Assembly: GCF_008806325.1 (NCBI RefSeq)
Contig: NZ_WACR01000001.1
Coordinates: forward strand, 310,001 to 374,000
Direction of reading: 5' to 3'
Origin: Salibacter halophilus
Lineage (GTDB): Bacteria; Bacteroidota; Bacteroidia; Flavobacteriales_G; Salibacteraceae
Length of the DNA stretch: 64,000 bases
Each line of letters opens with the position of its first letter. The stretch's first letter is position 1. This document shows, piece after piece, positions 26,383-33,872 of this stretch. Made by a program: the position numbers and the translations under genes. The notes below the pieces were generated by a model that did no database searches, was not told the origin of the DNA, and saw nothing but the letters and a program-made list of their open reading frames with translations.

Positions 26383-26409
26383 AACCCTTACAGAAAATCT
26401 GTAAGGGTT
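26383..26409 (-). terminator. rpsT terminator
   Basis: AACCCTTACAGA (26383-26394), loop AAA, TCTGTAAGGGTT (26398-26409): twelve perfect pairs followed on the minus strand by six T. It lies just after rpsT. Confidence 0.93.
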
Positions 26410-26441
26410 GAATATTTTTAAGTCTTGTCCAGAGACGGCTC

Positions 26442-26693
26442 TTACATATTGTTCACCTGACGGTAAAGGCTAGACTTCAAGTTAGCTGCTTTGTTGTTGT
26501 GAATAATGTTACGTTTAGCAACACGATCAACAAGCGCAACAACCTTTGGCAATTGTTCTGTAGCTTCATTCTTATCTGTTAATTGACGAAAAGCGTTAAC
26601 AGCATTACGCATAGTTCTTGCGTAATAACGGTTGTGAACACGTCTTTTCTCTGAACTTCTGATTCTCTTTAATGCTGACTTGTGATTTGCCAT
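26442..26693 (-). CDS. rpsT: 30S ribosomal protein bS20
   Basis: An 83-residue S20 with the usual start MANHKSALKRIRSSEKRR and end LKSSLYRQVNNM. It lies 44 bases downstream of two tRNA-Glu genes on the same strand. A TAATTTTG -7 box (26731-26724) in between suggests it may have its own promoter in addition to read-through from the tRNAs. Followed by a strong terminator. Confidence 0.96.
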   Translation of the reverse strand: MANHKSALKRIRSSEKRRVHNRYYARTMRNAVNAFRQLTDKNEATEQLPKVVALVDRVAKRNIIHNNKAANLKSSLYRQVNNM

Positions 26694-26723
26694 AATACTT
26701 TAATAATTAGCCCTGTGGGCATT

Positions 26724-26731
26724 CAAAATTA
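26724..26731 (-). promoter_or_regulatory. -7 box (TAATTTTG) before rpsT
   Basis: Matches TAnnTTTG on the minus strand, 30 bases before the rpsT ATG, in the gap after the tRNA genes. No -33 match is seen because that position falls in the tRNA. Confidence 0.4.
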
Positions 26732-26737
26732 TACCTG

Positions 26738-26809
26738 TAGTCCGTACGGGAATCGAACCCGTGTCTCCACCGTGAAAGGGTGGTGTCCTAACCCCTAGAC
26801 GAACGGACC
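26738..26809 (-). tRNA. tRNA-Glu (TTC), copy 2
   Basis: A 72-base cloverleaf on the minus strand: acceptor GGTCCGT / ACGGACT with a closing G-U pair, anticodon stem CCACC/GGTGG with loop CTTTCAC (anticodon TTC), and a T loop GGTTCGATTCC-type arm. CCA is not encoded. Identical to the copy at 26842-26913. Confidence 0.96.
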
Positions 26810-26841
26810 AAAAATAATTAAAATAACGTTACAAAACTTAG

Positions 26842-26913
26842 TAGTCCGTACGGGAATCGAACCCGTGTCTCCACCGTGAAAGGGTGGTGTCCTAACCCCT
26901 AGACGAACGGACC
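26842..26913 (-). tRNA. tRNA-Glu (TTC), copy 1
   Basis: Identical in sequence to the copy at 26738-26809 and separated from it by 32 bases. It is the promoter-proximal copy; both are read leftwards from the promoter at 26943-26972. Confidence 0.96.
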
Positions 26914-26942
26914 ATTGTACAACCCTAAATTTTTAGGGACTG

Positions 26943-26972
26943 CAAAGGTAATAAAAATGTGAACTGGTCAAA
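26943..26972 (-). promoter_or_regulatory. Promoter of the tRNA-Glu pair
   Basis: Minus strand TTTG (26972-26969), 18 bases, TACCTTTG (26950-26943): a strong match to the Bacteroidota consensus, about 30 bases before the first tRNA. Confidence 0.8.
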
Positions 26973-26986
26973 GTGTTTCAAATAAA

Positions 26987-27673
26987 TTACTTCAAATTTA
27001 TTTTGCGCTCTGCGTTCAGTTTAAAGCCGAGCCTTTTCCCTGTTTTCAATTTTAAATTGTTGGAGAGTTGCTGCATCTGACTTACTGAAACAAGCTGTAC
27101 TTTTTTGAAAGGAGGTGTATACAATTCAAAGTTGAGTGCGTACAGAATTGAGCTTTCAACCACGTCAACTATTTTCTCTTCATCCAAAATATCTTCACCA
27201 AAATCCCTGTAGAGTGTATTGAGTTCTTTATTTCCTTCAACATAAAAATGGTTCTCTTTATTGATGAAAATCCTTGAAACGAGGTAGCCCAAATCGTTAT
27301 CGCGATTGTACCTGAACGAATCTGAAAGAAAATTGTAAATGTTAATCACACCACAGTAAGCTCTCAAAGGATCTTCTTCGACATAACCTGTTTTCCAGAT
27401 ATAATTGGATTCATCAAATGAAAACACGTTTGAGTGCATGTGAAAAATGAGCGTATCACCTCCAAACCGAATCCTGGCTTCGTATTCACCTTCCGATTCA
27501 AACTCGACTTTCACCCGCTCATCGAGCGCACAAACTTCTTCCTGATATGAATCAACAACCTGTTTGATAACCTCTTTAAACTTCTTGAATTGAGCAGTTG
27601 TGTTTTCAAAAACATCCTGTTTCGTGCAGGATCTCTCTTTAAAAAGGTCAAATATTCTCTCGCGTTTTGTCAT
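26987..27673 (-). CDS. Conserved hypothetical protein beside proS
   Basis: I do not recognise a named family. The 228-residue protein is soluble, mixed alpha/beta, without signal peptide or membrane segment. Visible blocks include EARIRFGGDTLIFHMHSN near residue 68 and DLGYLVSRIFINKENHFYVEG near 125, suggesting a single compact domain. It begins 5 bases after the proS stop, so it is cotranscribed with proS, and the tRNA-Glu promoter lies at its 3' side. Codon use looks like that of its neighbours. Confidence 0.75.
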   Translation of the reverse strand: MTKRERIFDLFKERSCTKQDVFENTTAQFKKFKEVIKQVVDSYQEEVCALDERVKVEFESEGEYEARIRFGGDTLIFHMHSNVFSFDESNYIWKTGYVEEDPLRAYCGVINIYNFLSDSFRYNRDNDLGYLVSRIFINKENHFYVEGNKELNTLYRDFGEDILDEEKIVDVVESSILYALNFELYTPPFKKVQLVSVSQMQQLSNNLKLKTGKRLGFKLNAERKINLK

Positions 27674-27678
27674 AATAA

Positions 27679-29151
27679 TTAATAAGCTTTTGCAAAAAGT
27701 ACTCGTTCTTTTGACGGATTACCTGAGAATACGCATTTTCCGTCTTCCTTTTTGTTGTTTAATGGAATACAACGAATGGTGGCTTTTGTTGACTCTTTAA
27801 TTTTGTTTTCTGTCTCTGCTGTACCGTCCCAGTGAGCACTCACAAAGCCACCTTTCTTTATCGCCTTTTTAAAATCTTCCCAGTTATCAACTTCAGTTGT
27901 ATTCTCGTCTCTGAATTTTTTAGCTCTATCGAAAAGGTTTTCTTGAATTTCATCCAAAAGGCCCGGGATAATATCAGCAACCTCATCCATAGGTACAAAC
28001 TGCTTTTCGAGTGTATCTCTACGAGCTAACTCAACCGTGCCTTTTTCCATATCTTTTGGTCCGATCGCGATTCGGGTTGGTACTCCTTTAAATTCGTACT
28101 CGGCAAATTTCCAACCGGGCTTGTGTGTATCACGATCATCAAAACGAACGATGAATCCTTTATCCTCGAGTTTTTCTTTTATCTCTTTCGCTTTCTTTGA
28201 AATGGCCTCAAATTGCTCATCATTTTTGTAAATAGGTACAATAGCAACGTGAATGGGTGCTAACTTTGGAGGTATAACCAATCCATTATCATCGCTGTGG
28301 GTCATGATCAGAGCCCCCATCAATCTGGTAGAAACGCCCCATGAAGTTGCCCAAACGTATTCCTCTTTTCCTTCTTTAGATGCGTATTTCACATCAAAAG
28401 CTTTGGCGAAATTTTGACCAAGGAAATGAGATGTTCCGGCCTGTAGTGCTTTACCATCTTGCATAAGTGCTTCGATGCAATATGTTTCAAGTGCTCCGGC
28501 AAATCGTTCACTCTCAGTTTTGATTCCTTTCACAACCGGAATAGCCATATATTTCTCAGCAAACTTCGCATACACTTCCAGCATTTGCTCAGCTTCTTCA
28601 ATAGCTTCGTCTTTTGTCGCGTGAGCCGTGTGACCTTCCTGCCACAAGAACTCTGCAGTGCGAAGGAATAGTCGGGTTCGCATTTCCCAGCGAACAACAT
28701 TTGCCCACTGGTTCAATTTAATGGGGAGGTCACGATAACTCTGAATCCACTTGCGGTAAGAGTTCCAAATAATCGTTTCAGATGTTGGTCTAACGATTAG
28801 CTCCTCTTCCAGTTTAGCTTCAGGATCAACTACAACTCCTTTTCCATCTTCATCATTTTTGAGTCGGTAATGGGTTACAACAGCTGCTTCTTTTGCAAAT
28901 CCCTCAACGTGATCAGCTTCTTTACTCAAATAAGATTTTGGAATGAAAAGCGGAAAATAGGCATTGCTGTGACCTGTTTGCTTGAACATCTTATCGAGTT
29001 GTGATTGCATATTTTCCCAAATGGCATAACCGTGCGGCTTGATGACCATGCAGCCTCTAACGTCACTCGATTCGGCTAAATCGGCTCTGACCACTAACTC
29101 ATTGTACCATTTTGAATAATCCTGCTCTCTTGTCGTGAAATCTTTTGCCAT
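27679..29151 (-). CDS. proS: Prolyl-tRNA synthetase
   Basis: Class II synthetase charging tRNA-Pro, 490 residues from the ATG at 29151; the 15 residues upstream in frame look like leader. It is the archaeal/eukaryotic-like type without the editing insertion: motif 2 region [16 protein letters not shown] and [13 protein letters not shown] are visible, with the C-terminal anticodon-binding region and a terminal FAKAY. A TACTTTTG -7 box lies at 29187-29180. A motif copy at 29083-29092 encodes Val-Arg-Ala near the N-terminus. Confidence 0.95.
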   Translation of the reverse strand: MAKDFTTREQDYSKWYNELVVRADLAESSDVRGCMVIKPHGYAIWENMQSQLDKMFKQTGHSNAYFPLFIPKSYLSKEADHVEGFAKEAAVVTHYRLKNDEDGKGVVVDPEAKLEEELIVRPTSETIIWNSYRKWIQSYRDLPIKLNQWANVVRWEMRTRLFLRTAEFLWQEGHTAHATKDEAIEEAEQMLEVYAKFAEKYMAIPVVKGIKTESERFAGALETYCIEALMQDGKALQAGTSHFLGQNFAKAFDVKYASKEGKEEYVWATSWGVSTRLMGALIMTHSDDNGLVIPPKLAPIHVAIVPIYKNDEQFEAISKKAKEIKEKLEDKGFIVRFDDRDTHKPGWKFAEYEFKGVPTRIAIGPKDMEKGTVELARRDTLEKQFVPMDEVADIIPGLLDEIQENLFDRAKKFRDENTTEVDNWEDFKKAIKKGGFVSAHWDGTAETENKIKESTKATIRCIPLNNKKEDGKCVFSGNPSKERVLFAKAY

Positions 29152-29179
29152 CGTTTTTCGTTGTATTTTGTAGAGGCAG

Positions 29180-29187
29180 CAAAAGTA
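29180..29187 (-). promoter_or_regulatory. -7 box (TACTTTTG) of proS
   Basis: Minus-strand match to TAnnTTTG, 28 bases before the proS ATG. No -33 element at proper spacing was found. Confidence 0.45.
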
Positions 29188-29227
29188 ACGAAACACTTTT
29201 CAAAACTTTAAAGAGTTTGTTAATACA

Positions 29228-29258
29228 TTGAACTGCTTTGAGCATTTGTTTATATTTG
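29228..29258 (+). promoter_or_regulatory. Promoter of the Arg/Ser-rich lipoprotein gene
   Basis: TTG (29228-29230), 20 bases, TATATTTG (29251-29258). The -7 box ends 6 bases before the ATG at 29265, which decides against the earlier in-frame TTG at 29238. Confidence 0.7.
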
Positions 29259-29264
29259 AGTATT

Positions 29265-30368
29265 ATGAAGATTAACAGAAAACACCTATTATTTTTATTT
29301 GCTATCAGTTCTTTGGGATTGATTACTAGCTGTTCTTCAAGTAAGTTCAGCAGTACAGGTTCCTATGAATACGATGGCGTATATTTTGCCTCTAACGACT
29401 ACGAGACTCCTGTTAAGCCACAAAACAGGGCTGATGAGTCTGTCGATTACTACTCTTCCAGCGCTGATAGCTCAGGCAGTATTTCCAATTATGATTACTA
29501 CGATCCAGAATTTGCCACGAGAATAAATCCGGCTAGAGGTGGAATTGGTTCTACTTTGCCCAATTATTACCGTTCACCGGCATCGGGATTTAACAATTAT
29601 TCGAGCTTTAATACTTCACTCATGTTTGGAGCCGGATCAGCTTTTTATTCTCCTTCATGGAGATCGGGGCTGTACTATCAAAGTAACATGTATGGATCAC
29701 GTTTTTATGATCCATATGGCTCTTATTACGGTGGTTTTTCTCCTTACTCTCCGTACTCTTACGGAAATACTTTTTACAACCACTATTCTCCATTTTACAA
29801 TCCTTACGGATTATATTCAGGATTTGGACCAAACTATTTTGGACGTGGATCTTACTTCAATCCATCTGGTACAGCTGCTCCCGTAGAGAGCAAGCCTACT
29901 TTCAACAGGCCACGCAATACAGCCGTTCGCTCTTCAAGAACCGGAGTTTCTCAACGGTCAGAGCCACAGAGAAAGCCGAATTTTGATCGCAACTCACCAT
30001 ACTCGGCCGGAAAGCGTAGCTCTGCGTCAGGTTCATCAAACCGTTACAATCCAAATGACAATAGAGGTAACCTGAACAAACCGAACTTTAACAGGGATAA
30101 CTTCAACAAAATTTCGAGAACGAGGAGTTCACGTACCGGTGGATCTGACCGATACACACCAAACAGATCAGGAAATAACCGTTACACTCCATCGAGAGAT
30201 AGAAGTAATTCGAGGGATTATACACCTGACAGAAGTAATCGCAGATATACTCCCAGCAGAAGTTCATCACCGAGCAGGAATATCTCTCCAAGTCCACGAA
30301 GCTCTTCGCCATCGTCATCACCGAGCCGAAGTAGATCGCGTTCACGTCAATATTCACCGCGAAGATGA
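29265..30368 (+). CDS. Tyr/Gly/Ser- and Arg/Ser-rich lipoprotein
   Basis: A 367-residue predicted lipoprotein: lipobox LITSC with Cys23. The middle (about 85-200) is very rich in Tyr, Gly, Pro, Ser, Asn and Phe with no recognisable domain. The C-terminal 150 residues are basic and repetitive, ending in Ser-Arg dipeptides (SRSRSRSRQYSPRR), resembling the RS tails of eukaryotic proteins. It is probably intrinsically disordered at the cell surface; function unknown. Two motif copies (29956-29965, 30141-30150) lie in the disordered part. It overlaps the porin gene by 4 bases (ATGA). Confidence 0.8.
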   Translation: MKINRKHLLFLFAISSLGLITSCSSSKFSSTGSYEYDGVYFASNDYETPVKPQNRADESVDYYSSSADSSGSISNYDYYDPEFATRINPARGGIGSTLPNYYRSPASGFNNYSSFNTSLMFGAGSAFYSPSWRSGLYYQSNMYGSRFYDPYGSYYGGFSPYSPYSYGNTFYNHYSPFYNPYGLYSGFGPNYFGRGSYFNPSGTAAPVESKPTFNRPRNTAVRSSRTGVSQRSEPQRKPNFDRNSPYSAGKRSSASGSSNRYNPNDNRGNLNKPNFNRDNFNKISRTRSSRTGGSDRYTPNRSGNNRYTPSRDRSNSRDYTPDRSNRRYTPSRSSSPSRNISPSPRSSSPSSSPSRSRSRSRQYSPRR

Positions 30369-31843
30369 TTTGGAGAAAATCTGCACTACTCTTCTTTCTT
30401 GTACTTATTAACGCTGTGGGGTTTTCACAAAATGAAACCGATGCCCTCCGTTTAGGCCGTTTAGATTACTCTGGAACAGCTCGTTTCAATGCACTTGGTG
30501 GAGCAATGGGAGCGCTTGGTGGCGATCCGTCAGTTGTGAGTACAAATCCGGCTGGGTTGGGAGTTTTCAGGAGATCAGAGGTGAGTTTAACGCCATCTTA
30601 CTACATCAACAACAGTTCTACTACTTTTAACGGAAATACCAGTGATGCCAACTATAACAACCTGGGGTTAAACAACCTTGCAATGGTCTTTTCTAAGGAA
30701 CAGGACAATGTATCGGGGTTGCTTCAAACTTCGTGGGGAATCGCTTACAACAGACAGGCTAACTTTTTCTCTGAAACGAATCATCAAACGGATAATCCTT
30801 ATTCGTCACTACTCGATATTTTTCGATATGATCTCGAAAATCCAAAGCCGGTAGTTATGCCAAATGAAATTGGCGAATTTGGCATATTTGATTATGACGT
30901 AAAACCGGCTTATGATGCCCGCCTGTTAAATTACGACAGTGCATTTAACGGATATGTTCACGCGAACGAAGGTTATGAAGGAGAACAGCGGAAAACCTAT
31001 CAGGAATCGGGGTCTTTGAGTGAGCTCAACATTGGATATGGCGGAAATTACAACAACCGCATTTATTTTGGAGCCTCTCTCGCCATAACGCTCTACCAAT
31101 TCACTCAAAGGACGACATACAGCGAGTACGATTTGCCAGACTCTGCCCAATTCACAACTTTAAAACAATACAGTTTTGAGGAAGAACTCGATATTTCAGG
31201 TAGTGGTTTCAAAGGGAAATTCGGACTTATTTACAGAGTTAATGATTATTTGAGACTAGGACTCGCCTACCACACACCATCACAAATTACAATTGATGAT
31301 CAATATTCTACTACTGTTGAATCATCTTTCCAAAGTAACGACTTCCAGGCCAGTTCTCCCATAAGTAACTTTGGCTACACAATAAGGCAACCCGGGAGAT
31401 TACAGGCATCGGCCGGAATCATTTTGGGTAAAGCAGGCCTGATCGGTATTGAATATGAATATGCTGATTTCCGTAAGCTCGAATTGCGCGAAGCTGAATC
31501 AGGCTTCTCCTTTGATCCTGTCAACAATACTATTCAGGATATTTACCGTCAAACTCATCATTTGCGAATTGGCGGTGAAGCCAGGTTTAGCCAGTATTTT
31601 GCAAGAGGCGGTTTTCGATATGATCAGGATCCCTATGTCAATGGTATAGAAAATGATTCTCCGGTTTTCACCTACAGCTTTGGTGCAGGATTGAGACAAG
31701 CAGGATTTTATGTTGATATAACCTGGAGGTGGAGACAGTATTCTGAAAACATGTGGATTTACGATCCAGCCTTTATTGAGAAATCTGAAATCACTTATAA
31801 CTCACACGCTATAATGGTGAGTGCCGCTTATCGCTGGAAATAA
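30365..31843 (+). CDS. Outer membrane protein, FadL/OmpP1-like
   Basis: A 492-residue beta-barrel precursor. Signal peptide (LLFFLVLINAVGFSQ), then the family start with DYSGTARFNALGGAMGALGGD and TNPAGLGVF, followed by alternating amphipathic strands and a C-terminal strand ending AYRWK. FadL-type proteins take up hydrophobic compounds across the outer membrane; the ligand cannot be told. Cotranscribed with the upstream lipoprotein. Confidence 0.86.
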   Translation: MIWRKSALLFFLVLINAVGFSQNETDALRLGRLDYSGTARFNALGGAMGALGGDPSVVSTNPAGLGVFRRSEVSLTPSYYINNSSTTFNGNTSDANYNNLGLNNLAMVFSKEQDNVSGLLQTSWGIAYNRQANFFSETNHQTDNPYSSLLDIFRYDLENPKPVVMPNEIGEFGIFDYDVKPAYDARLLNYDSAFNGYVHANEGYEGEQRKTYQESGSLSELNIGYGGNYNNRIYFGASLAITLYQFTQRTTYSEYDLPDSAQFTTLKQYSFEEELDISGSGFKGKFGLIYRVNDYLRLGLAYHTPSQITIDDQYSTTVESSFQSNDFQASSPISNFGYTIRQPGRLQASAGIILGKAGLIGIEYEYADFRKLELREAESGFSFDPVNNTIQDIYRQTHHLRIGGEARFSQYFARGGFRYDQDPYVNGIENDSPVFTYSFGAGLRQAGFYVDITWRWRQYSENMWIYDPAFIEKSEITYNSHAIMVSAAYRWK

Positions 31844-31854
31844 AGAAAATAAAA

Positions 31855-31881
31855 AAGGCGAAAACTTAACGTTTCCGCCTT
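31855..31881. terminator. Bidirectional terminator, porin / coiled-coil gene
   Basis: AAGGCG plus AAAC pairs with GTTT plus CGCCTT around a short loop, with one mismatch, between two convergent genes; A and T tracts flank it. Confidence 0.75.
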
Positions 31882-31907
31882 CATTATCTTTTTACAAAAA
31901 AGCGTGA

Positions 31908-32696
31908 TTACTTAATCACATCTTTTAAGTTTTCTGCTTCTTCGTTAGCGAGTTCTTCGTCAACGAGAATACGTCCACTGTGCTCATCAACGATTACTTT
32001 CTTGCGAGCAGCAATATCGAGAATACGTTGTGGAGGTATGCGGATGAATGATCCACCCGCAGACTCACGCTCGACAGGAACAACGGCCATACCGTTCTTC
32101 ACTTTTTGACGAATACGCTTATAAGCCTTTAACAAACGATCTTCGATACTCTTTTCAGCATCTTTAGATGCTTTTTCGAGTTTTTTCTCGTCCTTCTCAG
32201 TATCAGCAACGATTTTGTCTAACTCACCTTTTTTGTGGTCCAGTTCTTTTTGACGATCGTTCATATCCTCAACTGTGGCTTCGAGAATTTCAGTCTTGTT
32301 TTCAATTCTCGACTTGAATTCTTTGATGCGTTTTTCAGCAAGCTGAATCTCGAGAGACTGAAATTCGATCTCTTTAGAAAGTGAATCGAACTCGCGGTTA
32401 TTGCGAACATTCTTTTGCTGCTCTTCATATTTCTTGATGAGCGCTTCACTTTCTTTGATCGCATTTTTCTTGGCAGAAACATGACCTTCGAGATCAGAAA
32501 TTTCTTCCTTGAGTTTTTCGATTCTTGTGTTGAGGCCTTCAACCTCATCTTCTAAATCCTGAACCTGAAGTGGTAATTCACCTCTAACAGTTCTGATTTT
32601 ATCGATTTGAGTATCGATCAACTGAAGCCTGTAAAGTGCTCTCAGCTTTTCTTCAACACTCAAAAGTTTTGGATCTTTCTCCGCTTTTTTAGCCAT
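31908..32696 (-). CDS. Coiled-coil protein of the zinc-ribbon (DUF164/CdsZ) family, zinc ligands lost
   Basis: A 262-residue protein: a long coiled coil (about 25-190) and a small C-terminal domain. The family normally carries a four-cysteine zinc ribbon around the conserved IPPQ and GRIL. Here IPPQRILDI and SGRILVDEELA are kept but the cysteine positions read SAGGS and VDEHSG, so all four ligands seem replaced. The family has been linked to stress and ribosome or regrowth functions, but the role here is unknown. It is in tandem with the Nif3-like gene (3-base gap), a common Bacteroidota pair. Confidence 0.85.
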   Translation of the reverse strand: MAKKAEKDPKLLSVEEKLRALYRLQLIDTQIDKIRTVRGELPLQVQDLEDEVEGLNTRIEKLKEEISDLEGHVSAKKNAIKESEALIKKYEEQQKNVRNNREFDSLSKEIEFQSLEIQLAEKRIKEFKSRIENKTEILEATVEDMNDRQKELDHKKGELDKIVADTEKDEKKLEKASKDAEKSIEDRLLKAYKRIRQKVKNGMAVVPVERESAGGSFIRIPPQRILDIAARKKVIVDEHSGRILVDEELANEEAENLKDVIK

Positions 32697-32699
32697 AAA

Positions 32700-33794
32700 T
32701 CAGAGATATGATATTGGATTGGTATTTACTTTTGACAAATGGATGGCAAAGGTAGAAAAATTTTGCTGAAGTAATTCCACAAATAATTCTGCTGTAAACT
32801 GCTCACTCTCAAAATGACCTACATCCGCAATGATAATTTTGCCGTCAGCATCAAAAAACTGGTGGTATTTGTAATCTCCCGTGATGAAAACATCGGCCTT
32901 TGCTTTTATTGCGTCATTCAATAAAAAACTCCCGGCACCGCCACAAATAGCGACTTTTTCAATTTTTTCAGATACGATATCAGTATGACGAATCAAGTCT
33001 GTTTGGAGTTTTGTCTTGAGCGATTTCAAAAAACTCATCGCTTCAACCGGCTGCGGTAAAAATCCTACCATTCCACTTCCAACTTCCTGATGTTCCTTCG
33101 TCAACGGATACACATCGTAAGCCACTTCTTCGTAAGGGTGAGCATTTTTCATTTCGGTCAGAACCGAACCGAGCTTCGGCTTTTCAACAATTACCTCAAC
33201 CCTTGTTTCCGGCTCTGAATGTAGTGTTCCTATTTCACCAACGTGCGGATCTGCATCCTCTCCGGCTCTGAATGTGCCCTCACCTTTTAGATTATAACTG
33301 CAGGAATCGTACTCGCCAATTGAGCCGGCTCCGGCTCTGAACATTGCTTCTCTCACATCATTGACGTTGTCGTGAGGAACAAATACAACTACTTTGCTGA
33401 GTATTGAGTTTTTTGGCGACAATATTTCGAGTTTTTCCAGCCCGATTTTTTCTGCGATCTTTTTGTTGACTCCGGTATGAACATTATCCATGTTGGTGTG
33501 AGCAGCAATGATGGCAATGTCGTTCTTAATCGCCTTGATCACCGTTCTTTCAACATAATTAGCACCGGTTAGGCTTTTGAGTCCGCCAAAAACGATTGGA
33601 TGATGGGCCAGAATCACATTGCAATTTTTTTCAATCGCTTCCTGAACCACATCTTCAACACAATCGAGACTGCAGAGAACTCCTTTTACCTCATCGTTCA
33701 CATTTCCTGTAATCAAGCCCGAGTTATCATAACTTTCCTGATATTGGAAAGGTGCCGATTCGTTGATAAAGCCTACTAAATCTCCTATTTTCAT
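32700..33794 (-). CDS. Nif3-like dinuclear metal centre protein
   Basis: A 364-residue Nif3/YqfO protein, often annotated GTP cyclohydrolase 1 type 2; the enzymatic role is uncertain. Metal-binding motifs: ILAHHPIVFGG near residue 60, AAHTNMD near 97, and a C-terminal DVGHFESE. The insertion between the two halves (about 130-240) is the PII/CutA-like domain typical of YqfO. One full motif copy (33156-33165) and three related GGCTCTGAA strings (33211, 33264, 33333) cluster in the insertion's coding sequence. A TAATTTTG -7 box lies at 33818-33811. Confidence 0.92.
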   Translation of the reverse strand: MKIGDLVGFINESAPFQYQESYDNSGLITGNVNDEVKGVLCSLDCVEDVVQEAIEKNCNVILAHHPIVFGGLKSLTGANYVERTVIKAIKNDIAIIAAHTNMDNVHTGVNKKIAEKIGLEKLEILSPKNSILSKVVVFVPHDNVNDVREAMFRAGAGSIGEYDSCSYNLKGEGTFRAGEDADPHVGEIGTLHSEPETRVEVIVEKPKLGSVLTEMKNAHPYEEVAYDVYPLTKEHQEVGSGMVGFLPQPVEAMSFLKSLKTKLQTDLIRHTDIVSEKIEKVAICGGAGSFLLNDAIKAKADVFITGDYKYHQFFDADGKIIIADVGHFESEQFTAELFVELLQQNFSTFAIHLSKVNTNPISYL

Positions 33795-33810
33795 ACCTGG
33801 ACTTTTGCTG

Positions 33811-33818
33811 CAAAATTA
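33811..33818 (-). promoter_or_regulatory. -7 box (TAATTTTG) of the Nif3-like gene
   Basis: Minus-strand match to TAnnTTTG, 16 bases before the ATG at 33794; -33 element not seen. Confidence 0.45.
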
Positions 33819-33872
33819 CGCTATTGAAAAAACTCATGAAATTTGGAACTCAATGTTGTAATTTCGCGCTTA

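Noticed and set aside
26710-26720. GCCCTGTGGGC hairpin after the tRNA genes as a terminator
   Set aside because: Four pairs only and no T tract; too weak to call.
29238-29264. TTG start at 29238 for the Arg/Ser-rich lipoprotein
   Set aside because: The codons from 29238 to 29264 include the -7 box and would put extra residues before the signal peptide; the ATG at 29265 is used.
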